In this document: positions 6,311-14,256 of the stretch, piece by piece | How the letters are laid out: each line of letters opens with the position of its first letter | How positions within the stretch are numbered: the first letter of the stretch is position 1 | Assembly (NCBI GenBank): GCA_020058145.1 | Contig: JAGVEP010000071.1 | Coordinates: forward strand, 1-17,180 | Direction of reading: 5' to 3' | Origin: Phycisphaerae bacterium | Lineage (GTDB): Bacteria > Planctomycetota > Phycisphaerae > UBA1845 > Fen-1342 | DNA length: 17,180 nucleotides | Program-made: the position numbers and the translations under genes | The notes under the pieces: generated by a model | The model's database searches: none | The model's input: the letters and a program-made list of their open reading frames with translations, nothing else | What the model was told of the DNA's origin: nothing

Positions 6311-7033
6311 ATGCGAACGACCTGTGCCATCATGCAGCGTGAGCTACTCTCGCTGTTCTGTTCGCCGATCGGCTATATCGTGCTCGCCGGCTTCTGGCTG
6401 GTGACGGGTGCGATGGCGGTATTCAACGCCGACGCGTTCGGGCCGGGCAAACCCGCGACGCTGCGCGACATCTTCATGTGGACCCCCTTCGTGCTCACCA
6501 TCATCATCCCGGCCATGAGCATGCGGACGATTTCTGAGGAGTACCGTAGCGGGACGTTCGAGACACTCATGACCGCGCCGGTCTCCGACGGCCAGGTCGT
6601 GCTGGGCAAGTTCCTGGCGACGCTGGTGTTCTACGGCATGATGATCGCCGGCACGCTCATCTACCCCATCCTGATGGAGGTCTTTGGCAATCCCGACTGG
6701 GGTGAGGTGCTCGCTCTCTACGTCGGACTGATCCTGCTCGGCGTGACGTTCACCGCGTTCAGCATGTTCGCCAGCAGCCTGACGCGGGACCAGGCGGTGG
6801 CGTGGATTCTCGGCGCGATGCCGCTCATGCTCCTGGTGCTCTCCGTCTACAACCTCGCCCGCGTGCTCGAGGGCTGGCAACGCGAGGTGATTCAGCAAGT
6901 CAACATCATGGGCCGCTTCAGCGCGTTCGCCCGCGGGCAGCTCGCCACGGACGACGTCGTCTTCTTCCTCGCCTCGGCGGCCCTGTTCCTGTTCCTGACG
7001 GTCAAAGTGGTGGAGTCGCGGCGATGGCGGTAA
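6311..7033 (+). CDS. ABC-2 type permease, GldF-like
   Basis: The product is 240 residues. The ATG at 6311 directly follows AGGAGG (6301-6306); an open frame further upstream only runs through the palindromic repeat. About six membrane segments are visible (roughly 18-38, 56-72, 98-122, 134-156, 164-184 and 213-233). After the second comes the family hallmark EEYRSGTFETLMTAP (76-90), the cytoplasmic coupling region that contacts the ATPase. The C-terminus is basic (ESRRWR). It should form the membrane channel with the preceding ATPase. The next gene overlaps its end by 10 nt (ATG inside the last codons), so the two are translationally coupled. Similar permeases occur in nosY and gldF contexts; the neighbours favour the Gld-like type. 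Confidence 0.92.
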   Translation: MRTTCAIMQRELLSLFCSPIGYIVLAGFWLVTGAMAVFNADAFGPGKPATLRDIFMWTPFVLTIIIPAMSMRTISEEYRSGTFETLMTAPVSDGQVVLGKFLATLVFYGMMIAGTLIYPILMEVFGNPDWGEVLALYVGLILLGVTFTAFSMFASSLTRDQAVAWILGAMPLMLLVLSVYNLARVLEGWQREVIQQVNIMGRFSAFARGQLATDDVVFFLASAALFLFLTVKVVESRRWR

Positions 7034-9246
7034 ATGGAATGGACGCTCCCCGACGCCGAGTCGTTTTCGGCTTTAACGTATTCGCGCAGGCCGTCCTGGC
7101 GATCGCGGTCCTCGTGCTGGCGGTCTGGGCGGCGGACAGGTTCAAATTCGCGGCGGACATGACCGGGGCCGGGCGCAACAGCCTGAGCAGCCGCACAGTG
7201 CAACTGCTGCGCGCGCTCCCGGCGGATGTCCGCATCACCGCGGTCTTCCCGGAGCCTGACAAGCGCGACACGCTGGGTCAGAAACGCCGGCGACAGATTC
7301 AGGACCTGCTCGATCTGTACCAGTCGGCGGGTGGGGCGCACGTCGGCACGGCGCTGCTCGACCCGACGCAGCAAAAAGCCCAGACCGACAAACTACTCCA
7401 GCGCCTGCTCGAGTTACCGGCGTACAAGGACGAGGCCAAGCCGCACCAGGAGGCCCTCGCGAAGTTCGCCTCGCTGAGTGAACAGATCAAGTCGCTCACG
7501 GCGGACGAGGCCAAGCGGCTGGATGAGCTGACGCGCGGCGATGCGCAGCTTTCCAAGAATCGCAACCTCGGCATCATCCGCATGAACCTGCACGACCTGG
7601 CCAGCCAGGCGCAGCAGGTCATGGAGAAGGTCGATCAGCTCACGCACGGCGAGATGCCGCAGTACGGGCAGGCGGTCAAGGCAGTCAAGGAATACGCGAC
7701 CAGCGCCGAGACGTTCCTGCGCGATGCCCAGGGCTGGCTGACCGGCGAAGGACTGTCGATCAGCGGCCTCACGCCGGATTTGCGGTCATTCCTCGAAAGT
7801 GCGCCCAGCCGCTATGAACCCGTTCTGGCCGAAGCCCGCGGGCTGCTCGACAAGACCAAGGACCTGAAGGAAGTCAAGGTCGAGGAACTCTACCGTAACC
7901 TGACCCAGTGGCGCACCAGCCCGCCGGTGCTGGTGGAGAGCGACCGCGAGGCCCGCGTGGTCTCGTTCTGGGACCTCTGGGTGCCGCCGACGGAACCCGG
8001 CGCCCCCGTAGGACCCGACGGCGACGACCGCGTATTCTCCGGCGAGGCGGCCATCTCGTCCGCGGTCCTCCAGCTCACGCAAAAGGACAAGACCGGCGTC
8101 ATCTTCGTCCGCTACGGCGGGTCGCAGCTCCTCATGCCCGACTTCAGCAAGATGAACCAGATGATGCGGCAAATGCCGCGGGCACCGTACCAGGAGCTTA
8201 ACCAACTGCTCACCAAGGCGGGCTTCCAGACGGCCGAATGGGACGTGCAGGCACAGAAGACGCCGCCGCCGGTCGAGGGCGCGACCCGCAAGATCTACGT
8301 CGTCCTGCCGCCCGAACCGCCGCAGCAGAACCCGATGCAGCCGATGCCGCCGGCGGGGATGAAGCCGGAGGATCGCAAGCTCGTACTGGACGCGGTGGAT
8401 CAGTCCGGGATGGCGGTATTCCTCGCGGGCTGGGCGCAGGCGGCTTCGCCGGTGCCGGGCATGGGCGGTACCTACGAGTACGCCGATTATCTCAAGACGA
8501 ATTGGGGGATTGATGTTCTGTACAAGTACTTGACGCTGCACTTCGCCCCGCACCCGGAGAAGCCGGGGACGTGGGTGCCCGCCAGCCGCCAGCCGCAGGT
8601 CTTGAGCACCGACGACGTGGTGCGTTTTACTTCGCATGAGATCGGGGCCCCGCTGCAGGCGGACCGGGCGGCGTTTGTGCTGGTGGCACCGCTGGTGCTG
8701 CCGAAAGCCGAGAGCATGCCCGCGGGCGTCAAGATGGACGTGATCGCCGAAGTCAAACCGACGCAGGATGTGTGGGGCTGCGGCGATTTGCCGGGCCTCG
8801 AAGAGCAGTTCAAGCGCCGGCAGGGAATTACGCCGGGCGAAAAGGACATTCGCGCGCCGTTTCCGCTCGCGGTGGCGGCCACGAAGGATGCGGCCACGTC
8901 GCAGCCCACCGCGACGACCGCGCCGGCTGAGCGGAAAGTCGTCGTGTTTTCGAGCGAGGACTTCATTCGGGACGAGTTCGCCCAGGCCAGCGGCCTGTCA
9001 CAGGTTGGCAACAAGCTCGTGCTCGGCCCGCTGTACCCGGCCAACAGCGACCTGCTGATCAATGCTCTGCACTGGCTGAGCGGCGAGGCCAATCGCATCG
9101 CCGTCGGTCCGCGTCGTGGCGAGGCGCCGCGGCTCAAGACGCTGGACGAGGCCTGGGCTGGACGGTTGCCGTGGCTGCTCGTGGGCGTGTGGCCGGCCCT
9201 GGCGCTGGTAACCGGCGTGGGCGTGTGGTTCGTGCGGCGGAAATAG
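7024..9246 (+). CDS. GldG-like ABC-associated membrane protein
   Basis: The product is 740 residues. The start at ATG 7024 overlaps the permease stop and has GGAG 8 nt upstream; the frame is open earlier, but there it only shadows the permease gene. One membrane segment lies at about 17-37 and a second at 715-736, leaving nearly 680 residues outside the cytoplasm. The segment after TM1 (NSLSSRTVQLLRALPADVRITAVF, about 52-75) is the start of the GldG/ABC-type uncharacterised transport domain. Residues about 140-300 are charged, helical and probably coiled coil, an insertion that makes the protein longer than a typical GldG. Residues 353-690 contain an alpha/beta domain (KTGVIFVRYGG, RKIYVVLPPE, GMAVFLAGW and KVVVFSSEDFIRDEF). 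A low-complexity TSQPTATTAPAE linker lies at 625-636. It likely forms a complex with the ABC pair, role unknown. Confidence 0.88.
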   Translation: MAVNGMDAPRRRVVFGFNVFAQAVLAIAVLVLAVWAADRFKFAADMTGAGRNSLSSRTVQLLRALPADVRITAVFPEPDKRDTLGQKRRRQIQDLLDLYQSAGGAHVGTALLDPTQQKAQTDKLLQRLLELPAYKDEAKPHQEALAKFASLSEQIKSLTADEAKRLDELTRGDAQLSKNRNLGIIRMNLHDLASQAQQVMEKVDQLTHGEMPQYGQAVKAVKEYATSAETFLRDAQGWLTGEGLSISGLTPDLRSFLESAPSRYEPVLAEARGLLDKTKDLKEVKVEELYRNLTQWRTSPPVLVESDREARVVSFWDLWVPPTEPGAPVGPDGDDRVFSGEAAISSAVLQLTQKDKTGVIFVRYGGSQLLMPDFSKMNQMMRQMPRAPYQELNQLLTKAGFQTAEWDVQAQKTPPPVEGATRKIYVVLPPEPPQQNPMQPMPPAGMKPEDRKLVLDAVDQSGMAVFLAGWAQAASPVPGMGGTYEYADYLKTNWGIDVLYKYLTLHFAPHPEKPGTWVPASRQPQVLSTDDVVRFTSHEIGAPLQADRAAFVLVAPLVLPKAESMPAGVKMDVIAEVKPTQDVWGCGDLPGLEEQFKRRQGITPGEKDIRAPFPLAVAATKDAATSQPTATTAPAERKVVVFSSEDFIRDEFAQASGLSQVGNKLVLGPLYPANSDLLINALHWLSGEANRIAVGPRRGEAPRLKTLDEAWAGRLPWLLVGVWPALALVTGVGVWFVRRK

Positions 9247-9292
9247 AGTTCAAAGTGGCAAGTAGCGTAGTGCCTCACAATTATCAGCGCAT

Positions 9293-9367
9293 GGGTGGGG
9301 TGGCCGCACGGGTGGGGTGGCCATCTTGGCCGCCCGCGGCGCGGGCGAGACGCCCACTCCACCCACC
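9293..9367. repeat. GGGTGGGGTGGCC dispersed element in the operon spacer
   Basis: Two direct copies of GGGTGGGGTGGCC lie at 9293-9305 and 9310-9322. An inverted counterpart (CACTCCACCC, 9355-9364) can pair with the second copy over 10 positions with a single G-T wobble. A CCCGC/GCGGG-like palindrome sits in between. The element occupies much of the 179-nt gap between the GldG-like and DUF4340 genes. Confidence 0.6.
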
Positions 9368-9425
9368 TTGTGTGCTGTTTTTTACGAGGCAGAACAGTAG
9401 CGCGTAGCGAGCTCGGACAGAATCC

Positions 9426-11807
9426 ATGAACTTCAAGACTACCGGTTTACTAGTTGCACTGGCGCTGATCATCGGAGCGGTCTGGTACCTCTATCCGACG
9501 TCGCGGGTGGCCGAGGACACCAGCCCGCCGCAGCCGGCTACCGAGGAAAGCAAGAACGTCTTCGACCCGCAGCCCAAAGACGACCAGCTTGTGCGCCTCG
9601 AATTGGAGCGGCCCGGAAAGCCCAAGCTGGTTTTCGAGCGGAGCGACCCAAACCAGGAGCAGCGCGGACGCGAGAACTGGCGGCTGCTCGAACCGTCGCC
9701 GGCGCTGGCCGACGGCAACAAGGTGCGGTCGCTGACCAGCACACTGGCCACGCTGCAGTCGCGGTCGCGCTTTGAAGCCGGAACGAAGGGCCAGCTCACC
9801 GCCGCTGAAGCCGGCTTGGAACCACCGACGGCGACGCTCAGCGTGAAGGACAAGGATGGCCAGGAATTCAAGCTGGAAATCGGCCGGAAGGTCGCGCTGT
9901 CGAGCGACACGTATGTCCGCAGCGCGGGCGATAAGATGATCCAGGTCGCCACGCGCGAGCTCGCGTCGCTCGTCGAGAAGAACGTCAACGAATACCGCGC
10001 CCAGCGTCCGCTGACGTGCAGTACCGAAGAAATAACACGCGTGCAGTTGCGGCACGAAGGCACGAATTACGATTTCTCACGCGGCGCCGATGGCGATTGG
10101 GTCATCAATGAGCCCGTGCGGACCTACGCCGACAAGACGAAGCTGCGCGATAAGCTGCTGACGCCGCTTACGACGCTCCAGGTCGCCGAATTCCTCGACG
10201 AGCAGGGGCCGACCGCCAGCTACGGCTTTGACGAGCCGTTCCTGGCGATTGCGCTGACGACGGAAACGAAGCCGCCCCAATTGCCCCCCGAGAAAAAAGA
10301 CGGCGAGGAAAACGCCGCGTCGCAGCCGGCGCCGGTGGTAGAAACTCGCCGAATGCTCATCGGCGGCGCCGCCGACCTGAAAGCGCAACGCCGCTACGCG
10401 CAACTGGAGGGCGAGCCGGTCGTCGCCGTGGTCAATCAGTCGGTAATTGATGGTCTGATTCCGAGGCTCAACGAGCTGCGCGAGGCGCGCGTCCTGCGCG
10501 TGAAGAGCGCCGACATCACGCAACTGGAACTCGCGGTGGCCGGTTCTAACTCCGTGCTCAAAAAAATCGGCGGCGTCTGGCAGGGCAGCGGGGATGTCCC
10601 GCAGGTCGACAGCACGGCGGTCACGCAACTCGTCGATGCCCTGGCGGGGCTCAACGCCGTGGATTACGTCGATCAGCCGGAAGGACTCGAGACCTACGGC
10701 CTGGATAAGCCGCGGGCGGTGCTGACGGTTACGGCGACGGGCGTGACCACGCCGCTCGCATTGCGCGTCGGCGGGCCGACCAAGAGCGGCCGCAATGTGT
10801 ATTTGCAGCGCGAGGGCGAGCCGGGCGTACTCGTGGCCGCCGAGACGCAGGTTGCCAAGATTGCGGTGCCGCCCAACACGCTGCGGTCGCGGGAAGTCTT
10901 CAATTTCCCCCCCGACCGCCTGACGCGGCTGGACCTGCAACGTGGCGGCATGCACTACGTGCTGGAGCGCGACGCGGGGCAGTGGAAGCTGACCGAGCCC
11001 GCCGACGCCCAGTTGGACATGGGCGTACTCAACGGCCTGTGTGCCAACCTGGGGCGGCTGCGGGCCGCGTCGATCGCCGCGGGCGACAACGACGCCGCGC
11101 TTGGGCTGGAGCACCCGGCCCTAACCATCCGTTTCGAGGTTGAAGAGACCGTGCCGCCGGCGGACACGCAAGCCGCGTCCGCACCGGTGGCGACGCGCAC
11201 GGCCCACACGCTACGGATTGGTCGCGTGAACGACAAGCACACCTACCTGCGGAAGGACACGGAGCCCCTCGTGTTCGAGCTGGAGGATTCGGTCTATCGC
11301 ACGATTTCGACCGAGCTCATCAACGCGCGGCTCTTCTCCTTCGAGCCCGACAAGGTGGCCCGCATCAAGGTCACGGCGCCCGGCGGAACGCTCGAACTGG
11401 CCAAGGAGAAGGACAAGTGGATCTATGCCACTGACCCGACCGTGGCACTCGATCAGAAGAAGGTCCAGGACTTCGCGCAGGACCTCGCGCGGCTCCGCGT
11501 CGAGGGCTTTGTGGCTTGGACCGGCGGTGATTTCGCGGCTGCCGGCCTCACCCCGCCACCCGCAGCGGTGACCATCACGCTCGCCGACGGCCACGAATAT
11601 GCGTTGGGCCTGGCCCAGGAACAGCCCGGCGAATTGCCGCGCGTCGCCGGCCTGGCGGGCGAGCAGCGGATCTGCCTCTTGAAGCGCAGCGACGCGCAGA
11701 AACTGCTGCGCGGTCTCGACGAGTACGTCGTCAGCGACAAACCGGCGGCGGTACCCGGGCAGCAGCCGAAGCCGCCGTTCCCGCCGGTCGAAGAGGACCC
11801 GGACTAG
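9426..11807 (+). CDS. DUF4340-type membrane-anchored repeat protein
   Basis: The product is 793 residues. The first ATG is at 9426; the upstream sequence (CTCGGACAGAATCC) has no good Shine-Dalgarno match, so the start is the first possible rather than proven. Residues 6-23 are a single N-terminal membrane anchor or uncleaved signal. The rest is outside the cytoplasm and shows five diverged repeats of about 130-150 residues (about 55-191, 203-356, 359-498, 499-643 and 644-770). Each runs W-x(2)-(L/T/N)-EP, a helix L-x(2)-L, GL-x-P, then an (L/I)-x-(I/V)G strand and Y(V/L)(R/Q). This is the DUF4340 pattern. Proline/acidic ends (31-50 and 772-793) look disordered. Genes of this type regularly follow gldG-like genes, so it is probably a periplasmic partner of the ABC complex. 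The function is unknown. Confidence 0.85.
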   Translation: MNFKTTGLLVALALIIGAVWYLYPTSRVAEDTSPPQPATEESKNVFDPQPKDDQLVRLELERPGKPKLVFERSDPNQEQRGRENWRLLEPSPALADGNKVRSLTSTLATLQSRSRFEAGTKGQLTAAEAGLEPPTATLSVKDKDGQEFKLEIGRKVALSSDTYVRSAGDKMIQVATRELASLVEKNVNEYRAQRPLTCSTEEITRVQLRHEGTNYDFSRGADGDWVINEPVRTYADKTKLRDKLLTPLTTLQVAEFLDEQGPTASYGFDEPFLAIALTTETKPPQLPPEKKDGEENAASQPAPVVETRRMLIGGAADLKAQRRYAQLEGEPVVAVVNQSVIDGLIPRLNELREARVLRVKSADITQLELAVAGSNSVLKKIGGVWQGSGDVPQVDSTAVTQLVDALAGLNAVDYVDQPEGLETYGLDKPRAVLTVTATGVTTPLALRVGGPTKSGRNVYLQREGEPGVLVAAETQVAKIAVPPNTLRSREVFNFPPDRLTRLDLQRGGMHYVLERDAGQWKLTEPADAQLDMGVLNGLCANLGRLRAASIAAGDNDAALGLEHPALTIRFEVEETVPPADTQAASAPVATRTAHTLRIGRVNDKHTYLRKDTEPLVFELEDSVYRTISTELINARLFSFEPDKVARIKVTAPGGTLELAKEKDKWIYATDPTVALDQKKVQDFAQDLARLRVEGFVAWTGGDFAAAGLTPPPAAVTITLADGHEYALGLAQEQPGELPRVAGLAGEQRICLLKRSDAQKLLRGLDEYVVSDKPAAVPGQQPKPPFPPVEEDPD

Positions 11808-12029
11808 GGGACCATCCGAGTAAGGGCCGCCCAAGAAGAATCAAAGCGGCCGGTGGCTGAGTTTCGCGGTCGAAGGGGTACGCGCCGCGCGGGCGCCGCG
11901 CCGGAAAGTCCCCGCTGCCATAACATGGCTGCAAATGAGTTGGACCCGTGGGCACGGGCGGGTTGGCAAGCGGCCCTCCGGACCACCTACGTCCGGCACG
12001 GTGGCCGGACGCTACACGAGAGGGGGCAA
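11808..12029. other. Convergent intergenic region with GC-rich hairpins, no atpC
   Basis: The rightward operon and the atp operon meet here. Stems visible are GGCCGC/GCGGCC (11825-11851), GCGCGG/CCGCGC with a 3-nt loop (11885-11899), CCCGT/ACGGG (11945-11958) and GTCCGGC/GCCGGAC (11991-12010). None is followed by a T-run on either strand. No frame resembles the ATP synthase epsilon subunit. Confidence 0.6.
11991..12010 (-). terminator. Candidate hairpin terminator after atpD
   Basis: A 7-bp GTCCGGC/GCCGGAC stem with a 6-nt loop starts about 20 nt past the atpD stop codon. There is no U-tract, so it is at best a weak or Rho-assisted terminator, or an mRNA 3'-end stabiliser. Confidence 0.3.
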
Positions 12030-13481
12030 TTAGCCTTCCGCCTTCAGTTTCTCGGCCTTCTCCGCGGCCATTTCGATGGCGCCGACGTACATGAACGCGC
12101 TTTCGGGCAGGTGGTCCCACTTGCCGTCGCACAGTTCCTTGAAGCTGCGCAGCGTGTCGGCGACCTTGGTGTAGTTGCCGGGGAAGCCGGTGAATTGCTC
12201 GGCCACGAAGAACGGCTGCGAGAAGAAACGCTCGATCTTGCGGGCGCGGGAGACGATCTGCTTGTCTTCTTCGCTCAGTTCCTCAACACCGAGAATCGCG
12301 ATGATGTCCTGGAGACTGCGGTAACGTTGGAGGATTTCCTGCACCCGGCGGGAAATCGCGTAGTGCTCGGCGCCAACCACGGCGGGATCGAGCGCCCGGC
12401 TGCTCGACCCGAGCGGGTCAACCGCGGGATAGATGCCTTTTTCGGCGATGGCACGCTCGAGCACGATGAACGCATCGAGGTGCGTGAACGTCGTGGCCGG
12501 CGCGGGGTCGGTCAGGTCGTCCGCGGGCACGTAAACGGCCTGCACGGACGTGACGGCACCCTTACGCGTCGAGGTGATCCGCTCCTGAAGCTCGCCCATC
12601 TCGGTGCCGAGCGTCGGCTGATAACCCACCGCCGACGGCATGCGGCCCAATAGCGCCGAAACCTCGGAACCGGCCTGTGAAAAGCGGAAGATGTTATCGA
12701 TGAACAGCAACGTGTCGGCCCCGCTCTCGTCGCGGAAGTACTCCGCCATCGTCAGGGCGCTGAGGGCGGCCCGCAGACGTGAGCCAGGCGGCTCATTCAT
12801 CTGCCCAAAGACCATCGCCGTTTGGTCGATGACCGACTTGCCGGTCGTGCCGATCTTGGCTTCCTGCATTTCGAGCCAGAGGTCGTTGCCCTCGCGGGTG
12901 CGCTCGCCCACGCCGGCGAAGACCGAGAAGCCGCCGTGCTGGGTCGCGATGCGTGCGATCAACTCCTGAATGACGACGGTCTTGCCGAGGCCGGCCCCGC
13001 CGAAGAGGCCGATTTTTCCGCCGCGGACGAAGGGGACGAGCAGGTCGATGACCTTGATCCCGGTCTCGAACTGCTCGGTTTTCGGGGTGAGCTCGGAGAA
13101 CTCGGGGGGGTCGCGGTGAATTGGATCCCAGCGGTCCGCGTGGACCGGGCCGCGGCCGTCGATGGGTTCGCCGACCAGGTTAAACACGCGGCCCAGCGTG
13201 GCGGGTCCGACCGGGACGGTAATCGAATGGCCGAGGTCCTTGATGGGCGAGCCGCGCACCAGGCCGTCGGTGGAGCCGAGCGCGACGGCGCGGACCTTGC
13301 CGCCGCCGAGATGCTGGGCGACCTCGCACCACAGCGTCTGCTCGACGCCGGTGAGCTTGTTCTTCACCTGGGTCTGGAGGCCGTTGTAGATGCGCGGCAG
13401 TTTGTCGGGCGGAAATTCCACATCGAGCGTGGAGCCAATTACCTGCACGATTTTGCCGACCGTCTGGCCCGTCTGTGGCAT
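12030..13481 (-). CDS. atpD: F1 ATP synthase beta subunit
   Basis: The product is 483 residues, within the usual length range. The ATG at 13481 is preceded by GGAGGA (13487-13492), 5 nt away. It is the catalytic subunit of the F1 head. Visible features are an N-terminal beta-barrel (1-90), P-loop GGAGLGKTVV (161-170, Leu where most bacteria have Val), catalytic Glu193 in GERTREGND, Walker B TLLFIDNIFRF (257-267), adenine-pocket Tyr351 in YPAVDPL, and EELSEED (400-406), a conservative form of the DELSEED loop that contacts gamma. The C-terminus is a helical domain ending in AEKAEKLKAEG. It is the last recognisable atp gene on this strand: a HEPN gene and a small gene separate it from atpG, and no atpC follows. 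Confidence 0.98.
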   Translation of the reverse strand: MPQTGQTVGKIVQVIGSTLDVEFPPDKLPRIYNGLQTQVKNKLTGVEQTLWCEVAQHLGGGKVRAVALGSTDGLVRGSPIKDLGHSITVPVGPATLGRVFNLVGEPIDGRGPVHADRWDPIHRDPPEFSELTPKTEQFETGIKVIDLLVPFVRGGKIGLFGGAGLGKTVVIQELIARIATQHGGFSVFAGVGERTREGNDLWLEMQEAKIGTTGKSVIDQTAMVFGQMNEPPGSRLRAALSALTMAEYFRDESGADTLLFIDNIFRFSQAGSEVSALLGRMPSAVGYQPTLGTEMGELQERITSTRKGAVTSVQAVYVPADDLTDPAPATTFTHLDAFIVLERAIAEKGIYPAVDPLGSSSRALDPAVVGAEHYAISRRVQEILQRYRSLQDIIAILGVEELSEEDKQIVSRARKIERFFSQPFFVAEQFTGFPGNYTKVADTLRSFKELCDGKWDHLPESAFMYVGAIEMAAEKAEKLKAEG

Positions 13482-13530
13482 TTGTGTCCTCCGAACATCG
13501 TCGGGTGCATGGCTGAGGCGTCCGGCACGT

Positions 13531-13543
13531 CGCCCGTCGGGCG
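13531..13543 (-). other. Small hairpin between the small BolA-like gene and atpD
   Basis: CGCCC-GTC-GGGCG lies 2 nt past the stop codon of the small gene, in the 64-nt leader of atpD. It lacks a T-run, so it may only slow or process the transcript. Confidence 0.3.
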
Positions 13544-13545
13544 GC

Positions 13546-13806
13546 CTATTTCAGGTCGTCCGGGCTGTAGGCGAGAATCAGCGAGATGCGTGCCTTCTCC
13601 TCCGCCGTGAGGTTGCTCTGGTCAATCAGACTCCAAAGGTGTTCCTGTTTCGCGTTTTCCTGCATCTGGTCGAACGCGCGCGACACAACGATGACGTGGA
13701 TGTTGTCGCGGATCCCGCTCAGCGACACGTCGACCGTGTCGTCCCGGAACGTCGCCTTGAGAATCTGCCGGATGCGCTCGACCAAGGGGTCCTGAACGGC
13801 GGGCAT
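13546..13806 (-). CDS. Small BolA/KH-like protein of unknown function
   Basis: The product is 86 residues. I chose the ATG at 13806 because GAAAGAGG lies 7 nt upstream; an in-frame start at 13827 would add seven residues and overlap the preceding gene. It begins 13 nt after the HEPN stop, so the two are probably coupled. The layout is an amphipathic helix (LVERIRQILKATF, residues 8-20), a strand (DTVDVSL), a second strand IHVIVVSRAF (36-45), a helix with EHLWSLI (55-61), and a final EEKARISLILAYSPDDLK (69-86). The helix-strand-strand order with VVSRAF resembles BolA-like folds (VVSDAF), but the BolA conserved histidine region is not convincing. I have seen comparable short proteins beside HEPN genes, but that is memory and not a search. 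A role as partner or regulator of the HEPN protein is inferred. Confidence 0.75.
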   Translation of the reverse strand: MPAVQDPLVERIRQILKATFRDDTVDVSLSGIRDNIHVIVVSRAFDQMQENAKQEHLWSLIDQSNLTAEEKARISLILAYSPDDLK

Positions 13807-13819
13807 GGCACAACCTCTT

Positions 13820-14251
13820 TCAAACACTGCTTTCGACGAATCTCAGGAACCGCGCGGCACATTCGAAAAACGCGTCGCAATCCTCACGGGTTCCACCATG
13901 GGGATCATAACGCCAATCTACGCGCCAGCGCACACACGCGTTGTAGGCTCGGCGGGCCGCGCCCGACAGACGAGCGTTGGCCTCGGTGAGCTCGAACAGG
14001 TACGCCAGGCTGTGCTTCTTCGGATCGACCGGCTTGCCGAAGCGACGTGACAAGCGCTCGGCGAGATCATCAAGATGGCGCACGTCATGGCGCTCCATCA
14101 GGCGGGCCTTCAGACTACATTCCAGCGCGTAGCCCATCAGATACATGGCGCCGCGCCAGCGCTGTGCGGCCCGTAACCGCTCGGCGTCCACCCGCCGCGC
14201 CACGGAGGCTTTGTGCTGGTCTGCCCGGCCTGTGTGCAGGTGAGTTCCCAT
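13820..14251 (-). CDS. HEPN-domain protein
   Basis: The product is 143 residues. The ATG at 14251 is only 5 nt after the atpG stop, so it is read from the atp transcript. The family signs are AMYLMGYALECSLKARLMER (35-54), the helix typical of HEPN proteins, then HSLAYLFEL (80-88, the H-x-L element) and VDWRYDP (111-117). Canonical ribonuclease HEPN toxins carry an R-x(4-6)-H pair in the last helices. I cannot find one here, so it may not be a nuclease. Typical partners are MNT nucleotidyltransferases; none is present, and instead an 86-residue protein follows 13 nt later. Residues 1-30 are basic and variable, and the true start could be the later region around residue 20. Its place between atpG and atpD is unusual. 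Function unknown. Confidence 0.78.
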   Translation of the reverse strand: MGTHLHTGRADQHKASVARRVDAERLRAAQRWRGAMYLMGYALECSLKARLMERHDVRHLDDLAERLSRRFGKPVDPKKHSLAYLFELTEANARLSGAARRAYNACVRWRVDWRYDPHGGTREDCDAFFECAARFLRFVESSV

Positions 14252-14256
14252 TGTGC

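Noticed and set aside
6802..7023. Earlier start for the GldG-like protein
   Set aside because: The extension fully overlaps the permease gene and is low-complexity arginine-rich; ATG 7024 has GGAG and starts just before TM1.
11731..12132. Possible atpC
   Set aside because: The minus-strand frame here is arginine/proline-rich and overlaps the atpD 3' end; it has none of the epsilon beta-sandwich or helical hairpin pattern.
12822..13610. Long plus-strand frame opposite atpD
   Set aside because: It is antisense to the strongly conserved beta subunit, with no recognisable domain. The same reasoning removes the long antisense frames opposite the deiminase, GldG-like and DUF4340 genes.
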